A stretch of DNA of 64,000 nucleotides, taken from assembly GCF_030548295.1 (NCBI RefSeq), contig NZ_JAUOSB010000002.1, positions 188,001 to 252,000 of the forward strand, in the 5' to 3' direction. The DNA comes from Wenyingzhuangia sp. 2_MG-2023. GTDB lineage: Bacteria > Bacteroidota > Bacteroidia > Flavobacteriales > Flavobacteriaceae. Positions 41,811-52,030 of the stretch are shown here, in pieces (position 1 is the stretch's first letter; each line of letters opens with the position of its first letter). Under the pieces are notes generated by a model that was given only the letters and a program-made list of their open reading frames with translations, searched no databases and had not been told where the DNA came from. A program made the translations under genes and the position numbers.

Positions 41811-42452
41811 ATGGCAGCATTAACAACAGCAGCTATTGTAGCAGGAGGAGCTTCTTTAGCCGGTTCAGCATATCAAATAGTACAAGGAGAGCAACAAAAA
41901 AAGGAAGCCAAAAATGCTTTAAACAACATAGAGGTTCCAGATTTTGAGAACCCTTTTGAAAATATGCCTATAAGTACTAAAGGTTCTGATTTAATGATAG
42001 AACAAGGGCAAGCAACCACGGCTAATTTAATAGATGCAGCAAGACAAGGAGGGGCAAGATCTGTGGCTGCCAACGTTCCTCGTATTTTTTCTTTAAACAA
42101 TGCCGTAAATCAACAAGCAGCCAAATATTTAGACGATCAAATAACAAAACGTAATTACTCTATAGCTAATTATGAAACTGAAAAAAATAGAGTTGAGGAA
42201 AATAGGTATCAAAATGAATTAGCAGGCTACGGAGCATTGTACAATTCTGGCCAACAAACAATGATGAACGGTGTACAAGGAGCTATTACAAGTGTTGGAT
42301 CTTTAGCAAGATCTATTCCTGGAGCTTCACCAACAACCGGAGAAACAGGATTTACAGGGAGCTTTACAAACCAAGCAGGAAATACTTCATTTGACAATAC
42401 CTCTTTAGGAATGCCTAGCCTTAACTACACAGACTCCTATTTAAAAAACTAA
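41811..42452 (+). CDS. Small internal virion/ejection-type protein
   Basis: 213 aa. The N-terminus (ALTTAAIVAGGASLAGSAYQ) is Ala/Gly-rich and could insert into membrane; residues 95-165 are helical with Gln/Asn; the end is Gly/Thr/Ser-rich. Such 'AAIVAGG' N-termini are common in podoviral ejection proteins and head-tail 'internal core' proteins. It starts a three-gene unit ending with the 2172-aa protein. Confidence 0.6.
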   Translation: MAALTTAAIVAGGASLAGSAYQIVQGEQQKKEAKNALNNIEVPDFENPFENMPISTKGSDLMIEQGQATTANLIDAARQGGARSVAANVPRIFSLNNAVNQQAAKYLDDQITKRNYSIANYETEKNRVEENRYQNELAGYGALYNSGQQTMMNGVQGAITSVGSLARSIPGASPTTGETGFTGSFTNQAGNTSFDNTSLGMPSLNYTDSYLKN

Positions 42453-42457
42453 TAGTC

Positions 42458-44113
42458 ATGAACAAAGGAACAGGAGCATTTTATAAAGGATTACAGCCTA
42501 CCCAAAGTCTGAGCCAGACTGTTTTAGCCAATGAGAATCAAAACTTCAAGTACAGGCAAGAACAACGTCTGACAGAAGCTAATGAGCAGGCTATAAAAGA
42601 CAAAGAGTATCAAAAGAAAAGACAAGAGGGTAAAGACTATGAGACAGGTCTTGATAAATTAAATATTTCCAAAACTGGATCCGAAAGCCATGATGAAGCC
42701 ACTTTAAAAATACTTCAAGGTCCTGGAGGAGTTTTTGACCAGTTCAACGAGGTTACTTCTGCCTTAAAAAACGAACCTAACAACTATAAATTAATAGCTA
42801 GAAAGAAACAGCTTTTTAACGCAGTTGATACAATTAAAAAAACTCAGAACTCATTTATAGAGCTACAAAGCAGATTAAAATCAGACCCTAACATAAGCCC
42901 CACCCTCAACAAAAGCCTACTTGATAATATTGATAAAATATCCAACAACTACAAATACGAGTACAAGCTAGATGATAATGGTAATGTTATTGTAGAAAAT
43001 CTAGGAGATTATGACGGTGATGGTCTTCCAGATAAATTCACCTTAAACGATATTGCAGGAGGGACTATTCTAAGCGGATTGAAAACGAAGTTCAACGCTC
43101 AACAATGGCTTGAAAAAACCTTTAAAAACTACGGTTCTATATCAAAAACTACCGATAGTCAAGGAGGAGTAAGAGAGGTTGTAAAAGGTTTTGACTCTGG
43201 AAAAACAGTATCATTATACCAAGATATAAATAGTCTTTTTGGAACCAATTGGGAAAACGCAACAGACGAAGCAAAATCTTTTATAGGAGATACTATGAAT
43301 ATAGATATATCCACAATGGACGATGAAAAATTCAATAAGATAAAAGATCAATTCGCTCAAAAAGTAATAGACAAATATCCGAAGACCGATGACCGAACCA
43401 TTAACTATAGCGTAGCCAATAGCGATAAAGACAGAGCATTAAGAGAAAGAGAGATTGCTTTAAAAGAAAAAGAAAACGAACAGAACGCAGATACTCTTAG
43501 GAAAACGGCAGATGGTATTGTAGCAGGAATTCCAGAGTATGTTTCATCTTTAAATATTACTGACAAGAGCCAGATAAGACGAGCCGAGTACAAAAACGGA
43601 ATTCTTGAGGTAACTGATATAAAAATAGATCCTAAAGGAAATGAGTCAACTCCAACAACAACAAGAATAGATACCTCAGATCCTAAATCAGCTTCTATTC
43701 AAGTAGCCAGATTGTTAAGACCTAAAGACAAGGCCGATTTAGTCATTGAAGAATACAACAAAGGAAAAGAGCCGGATTTCTCTAAAAAGAAAAATCAAGT
43801 TAAGCAACAGCAAATTAAAAAGATCACAGAAAAAGTTGATAGTTGGTCTAAAACAGGAAAATCACAAAACATAATCAAAGACATAGAAAGCATAGGTTTA
43901 AAAGGTTTTGAAGACAAAAGCTCTGGAAGATTTAGTTTAAGCAACAAGATAAAAACTCCTACTGGGGAAGTATATAACGTAAATACAGAAGAAGGTATGA
44001 GGTCTTTGAAAGAATACATTAAAAAAGACAATATAGAGGAACCAAAAGAGGAAACTCCAAAACCAGAACCAAAAGAAGATAAGCCAAAAGCTTTTGATCC
44101 TACAAAATTTTAA
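42458..44113 (+). CDS. Internal virion protein (551 aa)
   Basis: 551 aa, highly charged, mainly helical. DYDGDGLPD (about 185-193) matches the D-x-D-x-D-G calcium-binding loop found in EF-hand/thrombospondin-3-type repeats. The C-terminus is Pro/Lys/Glu-rich (EEPKEETPKPEPKEDKPK). No enzymatic domain recognised. Between ejection-type genes, so a probable internal core protein. Confidence 0.55.
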   Translation: MNKGTGAFYKGLQPTQSLSQTVLANENQNFKYRQEQRLTEANEQAIKDKEYQKKRQEGKDYETGLDKLNISKTGSESHDEATLKILQGPGGVFDQFNEVTSALKNEPNNYKLIARKKQLFNAVDTIKKTQNSFIELQSRLKSDPNISPTLNKSLLDNIDKISNNYKYEYKLDDNGNVIVENLGDYDGDGLPDKFTLNDIAGGTILSGLKTKFNAQQWLEKTFKNYGSISKTTDSQGGVREVVKGFDSGKTVSLYQDINSLFGTNWENATDEAKSFIGDTMNIDISTMDDEKFNKIKDQFAQKVIDKYPKTDDRTINYSVANSDKDRALREREIALKEKENEQNADTLRKTADGIVAGIPEYVSSLNITDKSQIRRAEYKNGILEVTDIKIDPKGNESTPTTTRIDTSDPKSASIQVARLLRPKDKADLVIEEYNKGKEPDFSKKKNQVKQQQIKKITEKVDSWSKTGKSQNIIKDIESIGLKGFEDKSSGRFSLSNKIKTPTGEVYNVNTEEGMRSLKEYIKKDNIEEPKEETPKPEPKEDKPKAFDPTKF

Positions 44114-44116
44114 ACA

Positions 44117-47100
44117 ATGAACGAGGAATATTTACAAGGAGCCTATAACGATTTTGGGGGAGAAGAATCTTTGGGGGTTGATTTTAACACATGGGCTAAT
44201 AAAATAAAAGACAATGATGATTACAAGCAAGGAATGTTTGATCATTTTGGAGGACAAGAAAAATTAAACGCTGATTATGATACATGGAATAACAAAGTTT
44301 TTGGTGGTAGTATTACTGATAATAATACTGCAGAACCAACCGTTACAGAACCAACAGAGCAGGTAGACAACGATATTACAAATATAGAGCCAACACAAGA
44401 CTCTACTATACAAGAAAAAGAAAAACCTTCTTTTTGGCAAGACACTAAAAACAAAATCAAATCTAGTGCTTATAGGTTAGACGGTTCCTTGCGAAATATG
44501 TTAATGGGTAGTGCCAAAGCCATATTCTCATTAACTGCTTCTAATAAAGATAAAGACATCTACAATAATTTAGACCAGTTATTTGATGATAAAGCAGATG
44601 TAGAGTTAGAAAAAGATTTATTTATAGCAGATAGATACGGAAAAGTTTCGGAGACAGTTGGAGACATACTAAAATATGGAGCTAAAACAAGCCGTATTCA
44701 AAAAGAATATGCAGATAAAGTACTGCAAAAGGTAAGTGAATACGAAAGTTCTATTACAGAGGATTTCAGTAATGGTGATATTGGACAAGCAACAAAAAGA
44801 GCTCTAACAGAAGGTGCAGGATCACTCTTAGATATGGTTCAGTTTCTTACAATTCCAACATCTGCGGCTGCAGCTCATCAAATGTTTACAGACAACATTC
44901 AAGAACTTGAAGAGTCTGGAGAAAAACTTGAGAACAAAACACTTCTTAATTCAGCAGTTAAAACTTCGGCAGAGTTTTTAACAGAAATATTTTCAGCAAA
45001 ATTATCTAAAAAGTTTTTTTCAGAAGCAGTATCAAAAGGATTCTCTACCAAGCAAATAGCAGAAAAATTTATATCACTTACTGCAGATGCTAATATGGAA
45101 GGTCTATCAGAAGCAGCAACATCAGCTATCCAAGACCTATCTGACGTTTATATACAAGGTAAGGAAGGAAATTTAGAAGAATCATTAATTAAGGCAATGG
45201 ATAGTTATTTTGTTGGTTTTGCTTTGTCAAGATCTACAGGTTCCGCAGCACAATTAACTGGATTAGTCAAGAACTCAAAAAACCTTATTCAAGACAACAT
45301 AACCAACAACGTTATAGAAAATGTTGTTAAAGATGAATCAAACCCATATACATCAATTTCTGACGTATATAGCAATAACGAAATTGATTTATCTACACTA
45401 AAAGTTACAGCTTCGCCCAAATCTGAATATTTCTTAAAAAATGAAATAGAAAATGCTGTTGTAAACGGAGAATTAACCAGGGAAAGAGCCGATGAAATTT
45501 TAGTGAATTTTGACAAATCAAGAGAAGCATTAAGCAAAACAAAAATAAAAGGAATCTCAGACCCTAACAGAGTTAAGGCAGCCCAATTGGTTGTTGAAAA
45601 ACAAACTCTAAAAGAAAATATGCAAGGTTTAGACGATGGACTTACCAAAGGCTTTAAAGACCGTATTGCAGAAATTGACACAGAGTTAAGCGGTATTGCT
45701 GAAAACCCTGGAAAAGAAATTGTAAAAACTCCTGTTAATGAAGATACTATCACTAGAAACGATACTGATAAAGGAAGTGATGAAAAAACTAAACCTACTG
45801 AACAAGTACCAGAAACAAAAATTGAACCACCAAAACAGGTTGATGAAGTAGTAAAAACTCCTATTAACAATACTATTGATGATGGAAATATTTATCTATA
45901 CAATAACGAAAAAGGATCTATTACTACCGAAAACCAACAAGTAGTTTTTGAAGATACTAATGGAACTATTCACGAACTGGGTAATATAGATGAGTTGTCT
46001 AAAAACGGAACTTTAGAAGATTTAAACATTACCAAAGAAGAAGCTTTAGATATAAAAGTAGATGATGCTTACGGAGTTGAAATTGATGGACAAAAATATA
46101 ATAATAACTATAGCGATCCAGAAGCAGCTATTACAGAAACCTCTAAAGGTTATTCAGTTAGCCTAGAAGATGAAAACGGTAATAAGAGAACTATTAGAGG
46201 ACAAAGAGCCGAGCAAATAGCTTACGAGTATAAACTATTAAATTTCCAAGAAAATGCAACAGAACAAGATTACCAAGAAGCCAATAGACTTGCAGACGAA
46301 GCAATCTCTAAGAGAGAAGCTGAACAAGTTGCCAATGAAGGACAGAATAGAAATTCTGAAACAAATGAAGAACAAGAGTATTTAAGATACGAAAGCGAAG
46401 CTAGAAAAAATAATCTTGACAATGCAGAACGTGGAGTAACATTAAAACCAGATGAAGGAACACAGACAAGCGATATTGCTACTGATGGAGAAGTTCGACC
46501 TGGTACTCCTATCAGTAACGAGACACCAACCGAAGTTAAGCAGGAAAGTGTACAAACCAGAACTGAGTCTAAAGCAAGTGAAGGAAAGGTTGAAGTAGAG
46601 GAAACCGTAAAGCAAGTAACATCTTTAAAGAACTCAATTTATGATGTTTATTTTGGTACAGACGGAAACGTTACCAAGATTAAAAGCACAAAAGACGGCA
46701 GAGAAATTTCTAAGTTTAGAGAAGTAACCGATAAAAAAACAGGCAAAAAGAAGTTACAAAGAAATGCCAACTACTCTAAAATACTTGCTGATGCAACAGG
46801 TACTAAAACTGAAAATCAAATAAAGGAAGAGGAAATTGCTGAGGAAAAAAGAATCCTTAATGATTTTACTCCTACCAATGAAAAAGAAGCGGTTTTAGAT
46901 TATTTTGCTAGAGGTGGTAACATTGATGCAGAATCAGCAAAAAACGAAACTGGACTATCTCACAAAGAAGTTATTTGGGCTGTTGGATTTAATAAAAAAG
47001 ACAAATCTGTTTCTATAGAAAGAGCTGCAGAATTAATTACACAAGAATCTGACTTAGACTTAGACGAGCAAGAAGTAAGAAATGAGATTATCAAAGCTAT

Positions 47101-50100
47101 TAAAGACAATGATAATATTCAACAGGTAAAAGATGAAATTAAAAATGTATATTCTGAAAATGCACAAATACAGGAGGAAGAAGAATTAAGAGCATACATA
47201 AATAGTTTAACTCCGGAAGAGTTTGCTATGTATGAATCTATTAAAGCAGAAGATGATTATCTTAGCGAATTAACAGAGCAACAAAAAGCCGAATATTATG
47301 AAGAACAATACCAAGAATATCAACCGAAAACTAACGAAGGAGGAAATACCAAAAGTAAAAGCGTTCAAGAAAGTAATGGAACAAAAGAAAAAGAACCAAC
47401 AGAAGAAATAGTAAGTAGTAGTGAAAATTTCCGTAAAGCTGCAGAAGTATTACGTAAAGCAAAGTTTATACAATCGCATAAAGATTTAGGGAAACTACAA
47501 AGTGATCCTTTAGGAATTATAAAAGTAGCATGGGATGGAGCCGTAGAAATTACAGCTACCGCACTAGAAGCAGGAGCCACCATTAATGATGCTATTCAAA
47601 AAGGAATTGCTCATTTAAAAAAATCTGATTGGTATAAAAACTTATCAGAAGAATCTAAAACTATTGTAGATAACAAGTTTGATGAAGATATTAAAAAAAC
47701 GGTTTTAATTCAAGACTTAGAAAAAGAGAATAATGGATTAAAAACATTGTTATCAAAATCTAACAGAATAGTTACCCAATTAAAAACTAGAGGTGCTAAT
47801 GTAATTGCATTGAGAAATCAATTAAAAAAACACGTACAGAAAGCAATTGACTCTAAAGATATAAGTTACATCACCAAATCTAATCTTAATACAATTCTTA
47901 GTGAATTAAATAAGGTTAAAACTCAGCGTTCTTTACAGAAGGCTTTAGACAAAGTAACGGATATTTCTTATGATATTGAAAGCCGAAAAACGTTAAAAGC
48001 AATCAATACCATCTTAGGTAAAAACCTTAGTAAAAACCTTAATGGGTTGCGTAAGGCAAACCTAACGACAGAAGAAGCAGGAACAATTTTAAAAGGGGTA
48101 AAAAAAATACTTAACAACCACAAAGAAGCAACCAAAAAGAAAAACGTTACTATTCCAAATACTGTTTTAGGAAACTCAATTGCGTTTATTCAAAATTTAA
48201 GTGCTGAAATAGATACTCTTAATCAAAAAGAAAATAGGACCAATGAAGAAAACACGGATCTAATATCTAAGCAAATTTCATTATCCGTCTTAAACGGATT
48301 GACTGCAGAAAGCTCACAACAAAAAATGGAACTTTTAGCAGAAGCTTTTAATGAGTTAAACGGAGTTTTTGAAAATGGTAGAAGTGAACTAAAAGCATTA
48401 AAAGAGCAAAGACTAAACAGTGACAAGGTGCTTGTTGATGCTTTAGAAAAAGATGCAAACCCAGAAGGTAAGAGTACTATTTTGCCCGAAGACAAATTAA
48501 AGGAAAAAAATAAAAATGCTATTTTCCAAAGAAGTTTTTTCACTGCTTTTTCTGGTAAATGGATAGGTAGTTTAGACAGCATTGCTACTATTATTTCTAA
48601 GATTGGAGGTGAAAGTAGAGATTCTAGTCCATGGGTACAATTTGTAAATAGTTTAAAGAGAGCTGAGACGGCTAAAAAGACTAGAATTAAAAATCTATCT
48701 AAAAAAGCTCAGAACGCTCAGAAAAAAATATTTGGTAGTATTGTTAAAGCCGATACTCTACTAAATACTAAAGTAGATATAGATTTACTAAGACACCCAG
48801 ATAACGACACCAACGCACCTTTAAAACAGGAGAAGGCAAGCTATACCTATTCACAATTATTAAATGTTTGGATGAATTCACAAAATGAGGATCTAGTTCC
48901 TGGTTTAGAAAATTCTGGTTTTGACTTAGTTGCTATTGATGAATTACTACCAGAAAAAGTAAAACAGTACGGAGACTTTTTATTTGAAGCTTACGAACAA
49001 TCTTATGACGAATTAAACAAAGCTTATTACGATCAAAACTTTTTTTCATTAGGAAAACCTAAAAAGTATGCCGGTAAAGTAATTAGAGAAGGTTATGAGT
49101 CTGGAGATAGTGATTTGTTAGACAAAACCAATGCGGGTACAGTTAATTTTGGAAGCCTTAAAGAACGTGTAACCAATTCTAAGCCGATTATACCTAAAGA
49201 TGTAAATACGTTGCTTAGATTACATATAAACGAGTCTTCACATTACGTTGCTTTTGCAGAAGCCAATAGACAATATGGAAAAATACTAAACGATAAAAAT
49301 ATTAAGAAGGCTATTCTGTTAAACAACGGAAAGGTTGGAGATAAGATTTTAGAAAGTTTAAAGTTTTACAAAGAAAGAGATATTGAGCAGCAAGGTATGA
49401 AAGGTGGTTTGTTAGAAAAAAACATTGATTTATTAGGTAGGAATTTTGCGGTATCTGTTTTAGCGGGTAAAGGTAAAATTATGATTACGCAAACCATATC
49501 TTTTATGAACGGTGCTTTTGAAATGCCAAGACTAAGCCCCGTAAATTTTGTAAAACACTACTCGCCTACTAACATTGTTTCTACTATGAAATTTTTGGTA
49601 AAGAATTCTGATTATATCAAAAATAGATATGACATGGAAAGTCTGGACGATGCCGTTACAGGATTAACAGATATTTCTAAAAACTCAGATAGTTTTTCTT
49701 TAGACAACCCAACTCTTGAAGCTAGAAGAAAACAAGGTGCAAGGTTCTTTAATAAGGCTAGAAACTACATGATGGCAAATGTAAAACTAGGTGATTTTGT
49801 TGGGGTTTTAGGTTCGGCTCCTGTTTATAGTGCATGGTACGATCATTATTTAAAAACCAATACTCCAGAAGCAGCTAGACAAAAAGCCATGGTTAAGTTT
49901 GAAAGTGTTGTAGATAGAGCACAGCAATCTAATAGTGCTTTTGGTAAGAGTGAACTTCAAAAGCATCCAGGTTTTAGATATTTTATGATGTTTGCTACCT
50001 CGCCTATTCAAAACCAGAATAACGCTAATTACCATAGAAGAGAATTGGTAAAAGGATTAAGAGGACTAAATAAAAAAGGTACCAATTTTAACAATGCCAT

Positions 50101-50635
50101 GGCCTTTGCAAACTACCAATTTGCACAACCAATGCTCTACACCTACCTATCTAACATGATGGCAGGAAGTATTTTTAACGCTTTAGGTTTTGGCGATGAA
50201 GAAGCTACTGACGATGATAAGTCTATGTTAAGTGCTGCTATTTTAGGAAATGTAAATTCTGTTCCTGTTATTGGTAGTATGCTGCTTTATACCGTAGATA
50301 GAATTGTCTTAGACAAAGACTTTACTTATGGTGGAGTTATAGACAACCAATTATATGAAGAAGTAAAAAGTATTGAGGATTTAATCGGTAAAGCTTTAGA
50401 AGCAAAGAGTGAGGAAACTAGAGACAAAAACATAGAAAAAGCAATTTCTAAAGTTGCCATGATGTCTGTAGGAGCTCCAAAAATATTACTTGATATTCTC
50501 AAAAATTGGGATGAAGTTTATTTAGAAGAAGACTACGAAATATCTGATAAAGCAAAACACATTATGGGATATAGTAAGTACAAAATAGACGAAGCCAAAA
50601 AAGGTTCTAAAAGCAAAAAACCTAACTACCATTAA
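44117..50635 (+). CDS. Giant internal virion / ejection protein (2172 aa)
   Basis: About 245 kDa. Residues 1-62 carry two copies of a 30-residue repeat (YLQGAYNDFGGEE..., YKQGMFDHFGGQE..., each ending W-x-NKV). Residues 540-780 are Glu/Thr-rich; 1180-1360 are coiled coil; the last 500 residues contain hydrophobic helices. I find no lysozyme motif and no DxDGD-type RNA polymerase motif. The size and place before the tail ring genes match the huge internal proteins of podoviruses (T7 gp16 analogues; crAss-like 'cargo' proteins), which are ejected into the cell with the DNA. Confidence 0.6.
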   Translation: MNEEYLQGAYNDFGGEESLGVDFNTWANKIKDNDDYKQGMFDHFGGQEKLNADYDTWNNKVFGGSITDNNTAEPTVTEPTEQVDNDITNIEPTQDSTIQEKEKPSFWQDTKNKIKSSAYRLDGSLRNMLMGSAKAIFSLTASNKDKDIYNNLDQLFDDKADVELEKDLFIADRYGKVSETVGDILKYGAKTSRIQKEYADKVLQKVSEYESSITEDFSNGDIGQATKRALTEGAGSLLDMVQFLTIPTSAAAAHQMFTDNIQELEESGEKLENKTLLNSAVKTSAEFLTEIFSAKLSKKFFSEAVSKGFSTKQIAEKFISLTADANMEGLSEAATSAIQDLSDVYIQGKEGNLEESLIKAMDSYFVGFALSRSTGSAAQLTGLVKNSKNLIQDNITNNVIENVVKDESNPYTSISDVYSNNEIDLSTLKVTASPKSEYFLKNEIENAVVNGELTRERADEILVNFDKSREALSKTKIKGISDPNRVKAAQLVVEKQTLKENMQGLDDGLTKGFKDRIAEIDTELSGIAENPGKEIVKTPVNEDTITRNDTDKGSDEKTKPTEQVPETKIEPPKQVDEVVKTPINNTIDDGNIYLYNNEKGSITTENQQVVFEDTNGTIHELGNIDELSKNGTLEDLNITKEEALDIKVDDAYGVEIDGQKYNNNYSDPEAAITETSKGYSVSLEDENGNKRTIRGQRAEQIAYEYKLLNFQENATEQDYQEANRLADEAISKREAEQVANEGQNRNSETNEEQEYLRYESEARKNNLDNAERGVTLKPDEGTQTSDIATDGEVRPGTPISNETPTEVKQESVQTRTESKASEGKVEVEETVKQVTSLKNSIYDVYFGTDGNVTKIKSTKDGREISKFREVTDKKTGKKKLQRNANYSKILADATGTKTENQIKEEEIAEEKRILNDFTPTNEKEAVLDYFARGGNIDAESAKNETGLSHKEVIWAVGFNKKDKSVSIERAAELITQESDLDLDEQEVRNEIIKAIKDNDNIQQVKDEIKNVYSENAQIQEEEELRAYINSLTPEEFAMYESIKAEDDYLSELTEQQKAEYYEEQYQEYQPKTNEGGNTKSKSVQESNGTKEKEPTEEIVSSSENFRKAAEVLRKAKFIQSHKDLGKLQSDPLGIIKVAWDGAVEITATALEAGATINDAIQKGIAHLKKSDWYKNLSEESKTIVDNKFDEDIKKTVLIQDLEKENNGLKTLLSKSNRIVTQLKTRGANVIALRNQLKKHVQKAIDSKDISYITKSNLNTILSELNKVKTQRSLQKALDKVTDISYDIESRKTLKAINTILGKNLSKNLNGLRKANLTTEEAGTILKGVKKILNNHKEATKKKNVTIPNTVLGNSIAFIQNLSAEIDTLNQKENRTNEENTDLISKQISLSVLNGLTAESSQQKMELLAEAFNELNGVFENGRSELKALKEQRLNSDKVLVDALEKDANPEGKSTILPEDKLKEKNKNAIFQRSFFTAFSGKWIGSLDSIATIISKIGGESRDSSPWVQFVNSLKRAETAKKTRIKNLSKKAQNAQKKIFGSIVKADTLLNTKVDIDLLRHPDNDTNAPLKQEKASYTYSQLLNVWMNSQNEDLVPGLENSGFDLVAIDELLPEKVKQYGDFLFEAYEQSYDELNKAYYDQNFFSLGKPKKYAGKVIREGYESGDSDLLDKTNAGTVNFGSLKERVTNSKPIIPKDVNTLLRLHINESSHYVAFAEANRQYGKILNDKNIKKAILLNNGKVGDKILESLKFYKERDIEQQGMKGGLLEKNIDLLGRNFAVSVLAGKGKIMITQTISFMNGAFEMPRLSPVNFVKHYSPTNIVSTMKFLVKNSDYIKNRYDMESLDDAVTGLTDISKNSDSFSLDNPTLEARRKQGARFFNKARNYMMANVKLGDFVGVLGSAPVYSAWYDHYLKTNTPEAARQKAMVKFESVVDRAQQSNSAFGKSELQKHPGFRYFMMFATSPIQNQNNANYHRRELVKGLRGLNKKGTNFNNAMAFANYQFAQPMLYTYLSNMMAGSIFNALGFGDEEATDDDKSMLSAAILGNVNSVPVIGSMLLYTVDRIVLDKDFTYGGVIDNQLYEEVKSIEDLIGKALEAKSEETRDKNIEKAISKVAMMSVGAPKILLDILKNWDEVYLEEDYEISDKAKHIMGYSKYKIDEAKKGSKSKKPNYH

Positions 50636-50649
50636 GGAGTTAGGTTTTT
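50616..50649. terminator. Bidirectional terminator at convergent gene ends
   Basis: CCTAACT (50621-50627) pairs with AGTTAGG (50638-50644), with A-run and T-run on either side. It contains the stop codons of both the 2172-aa gene and the convergent minus-strand gene. Confidence 0.8.
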
Positions 50650-50985
50650 ATTTTTTTCATAAGCCATAAGCCATTCCTTGCATTCTTTAACCAAGTCCTG
50701 TTGAATTAATTTAGGTAATAAACCAAAATCATGTCTATAACTTAGGCACATGTTATTAATCAATTTTTCATTTTGATAAACAGGAACCTTATTTTTTCTT
50801 TGGTGAACTTCTGCGTTAAACTTCATGGTTCCTTCTGCTGAACGAACTGTAACATCTATATAATCACTTCCATCTAATCGATCTAACTCCATGGTTACCG
50901 GTTGGTGGCTAAGAGATTTAAAATGATTTAATAGTTTTTCTAATAAGGATGCTCCTTTTTTACTGCATATTAGTAGTTTTTTCAT
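50632..50985 (-). CDS. Hypothetical protein (117 aa)
   Basis: 117 aa, basic, soluble; MKKLLICSKKGASLLEKLLN... The C-terminal half (YQNEKLINNMCLSYRHDFG... KECKEWLMAYEKNKN) is helical. It is the last gene of a leftward cassette that interrupts the virion genes. Family not recognised. Confidence 0.6.
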   Translation of the reverse strand: MKKLLICSKKGASLLEKLLNHFKSLSHQPVTMELDRLDGSDYIDVTVRSAEGTMKFNAEVHQRKNKVPVYQNEKLINNMCLSYRHDFGLLPKLIQQDLVKECKEWLMAYEKNKNLTP

Positions 50986-51160
50986 TTAATTGTTTTTTTA
51001 GTTTTTTAACTTGTTCTTTAAGATCCTCTATTACTTGCTCTGGACTTTTTTTAGAACGATCACAATAGCAATCACTCATATCGTTGGAGTGAACTGTTCC
51101 CCAACAACCAGGTATTAATACTTTGCCTGCAATTTCATCTTGAATGTAATGGCATTTCAT
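50960..51160 (-). CDS. Small Cys/His-rich protein (66 aa)
   Basis: 66 aa. MKCHYIQDEIAGKVLIPGCW... contains Cys/His pairs (C3, H4, C19, H24 and the CYCDRSK segment) that may bind a metal. The end is a coiled coil (EQVIEDLKEQVKKLKKQLNE). Similar 'CHYI.. IPGC.G' proteins occur widely in Bacteroidota phages, of unknown function. It overlaps the downstream gene by 26 bp. Confidence 0.65.
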   Translation of the reverse strand: MKCHYIQDEIAGKVLIPGCWGTVHSNDMSDCYCDRSKKSPEQVIEDLKEQVKKLKKQLNEKTTNMQ

Positions 51161-51191
51161 TTTTTATTAATGCAATTTAAACGCACACATT

Positions 51192-51574
51192 TTATTCTAC
51201 TAATATTTTAGCAATGTTTGGTTTAAAGTAATTAGGTCCTTTTAATATTTTTCCATCTTCACGGAATATTGGTTCACCATCTTCGCCCAACTTACTCATG
51301 TTGCTTCTTTGGATTTCGTTAAAGACTTCTTCTATTTTGTTCTGCATTCCATGCTCTAGGATAGTACCACAAAGAATGTAAAGCATATCGCCTAGTGCAT
51401 CGGCTACTTCTATTAAATTACCTGCTAAAATAGCATCCCTATATTCCTTGTTTTCTTCTTCCATTAAATCATATCTTAGAATAGAAGTGCTTAATGGTTT
51501 AGTTGTGGAGTATGTCTTACGGCTTGCTTAAAGGTGGTCTGGAACTCTTCTACTTGTTTTATTTGTTTTTTCAT
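51192..51574 (-). pseudogene. MazG-like pyrophosphohydrolase, frameshifted
   Basis: The C-terminal part (51192-51464) contains EEENKEYRDAILAGN and EVADALGDMLYIL, the E-E-x-x-E ... E-x-x-D of MazG-type NTP pyrophosphohydrolases. The expected N-terminal helix (VEEFQTTFKQAVRHTPQL) starts at the ATG 51574, but in another frame that stops at 51491; the MazG frame continues as KPLSTSILRYDL directly before MEEEN. One base change restores a full protein of about 125 aa. It is a frameshift mutation, a sequencing error or recoding. Confidence 0.7.
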
Positions 51575-51721
51575 TTGTCTAATGATTTAGTGATTTTATT
51601 TTTTAACTCTGTTAGTGCTTTTTGAGTGAAGAATCTTTTTTTACCATTTATTTCAATGATAAATTCCATGTCCTTGTTTTTAGACTTTTCTTTTTCTGTT
51701 AGTGGTCGTACTACTATCATT
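51571..51721 (-). pseudogene. Small hypothetical gene, apparently frameshifted
   Basis: From the ATG at 51721 the frame reads MIVVRPLTEKEKSKNKDMEF and then stops after NH. One base less, near 51660, would continue as IIEINGKKRFFTQKALTELK plus NKITKSLDK, ending where the MazG gene begins (ATGA overlap). The spacing to both neighbours (TAATG and ATGA overlaps) supports the 49-aa reconstruction. Confidence 0.55.
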
Positions 51722-52026
51722 TAATCAGCAATTTTAAAAGTTTCTTCTTCTCCGTGTAAATAGAGCTTACCTCTACTACTACAAGGTCCACGTCCACTTT
51801 TAGAAAAATAGCTATCGCAATAAGACTTTACACAATCTGATTTTTCTACTGTTTCTAAATGTTCAGAACACCAAAAAATATTTTTAGTGTCTTTGTCTGG
51901 TATTGCTTGAACTAGAGTTATTTCTGTTAACCCTTCTTCTTTTGCTTCCTCTATAAAATGAGACAAAGGATAGCATACGTTATGGTCTATGCTTCTGAAA
52001 TATAATTTTTCGGTTATTTTTTTCAT
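51721..52026 (-). CDS. Cys-rich hypothetical protein (101 aa)
   Basis: The ATG at 52026 (MKKITEKLYFRSIDHN) is chosen over one at 52068 because it follows the stop of the HNH gene without overlapping its coding end. Several Cys (FWCSEHLE, DCVKSYCDSYF, GPCSSRG) suggest metal binding. Family not recognised. Confidence 0.55.
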   Translation of the reverse strand: MKKITEKLYFRSIDHNVCYPLSHFIEEAKEEGLTEITLVQAIPDKDTKNIFWCSEHLETVEKSDCVKSYCDSYFSKSGRGPCSSRGKLYLHGEEETFKIAD

Positions 52027-52030
52027 GATT

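Noticed and set aside
42990-43045. DYDGDG in the 551-aa protein as an RNA polymerase DxDGD catalytic loop
   Set aside because: The protein is far too small for a two-barrel polymerase and the spacing fits a calcium-binding D-x-D-x-D-G loop.
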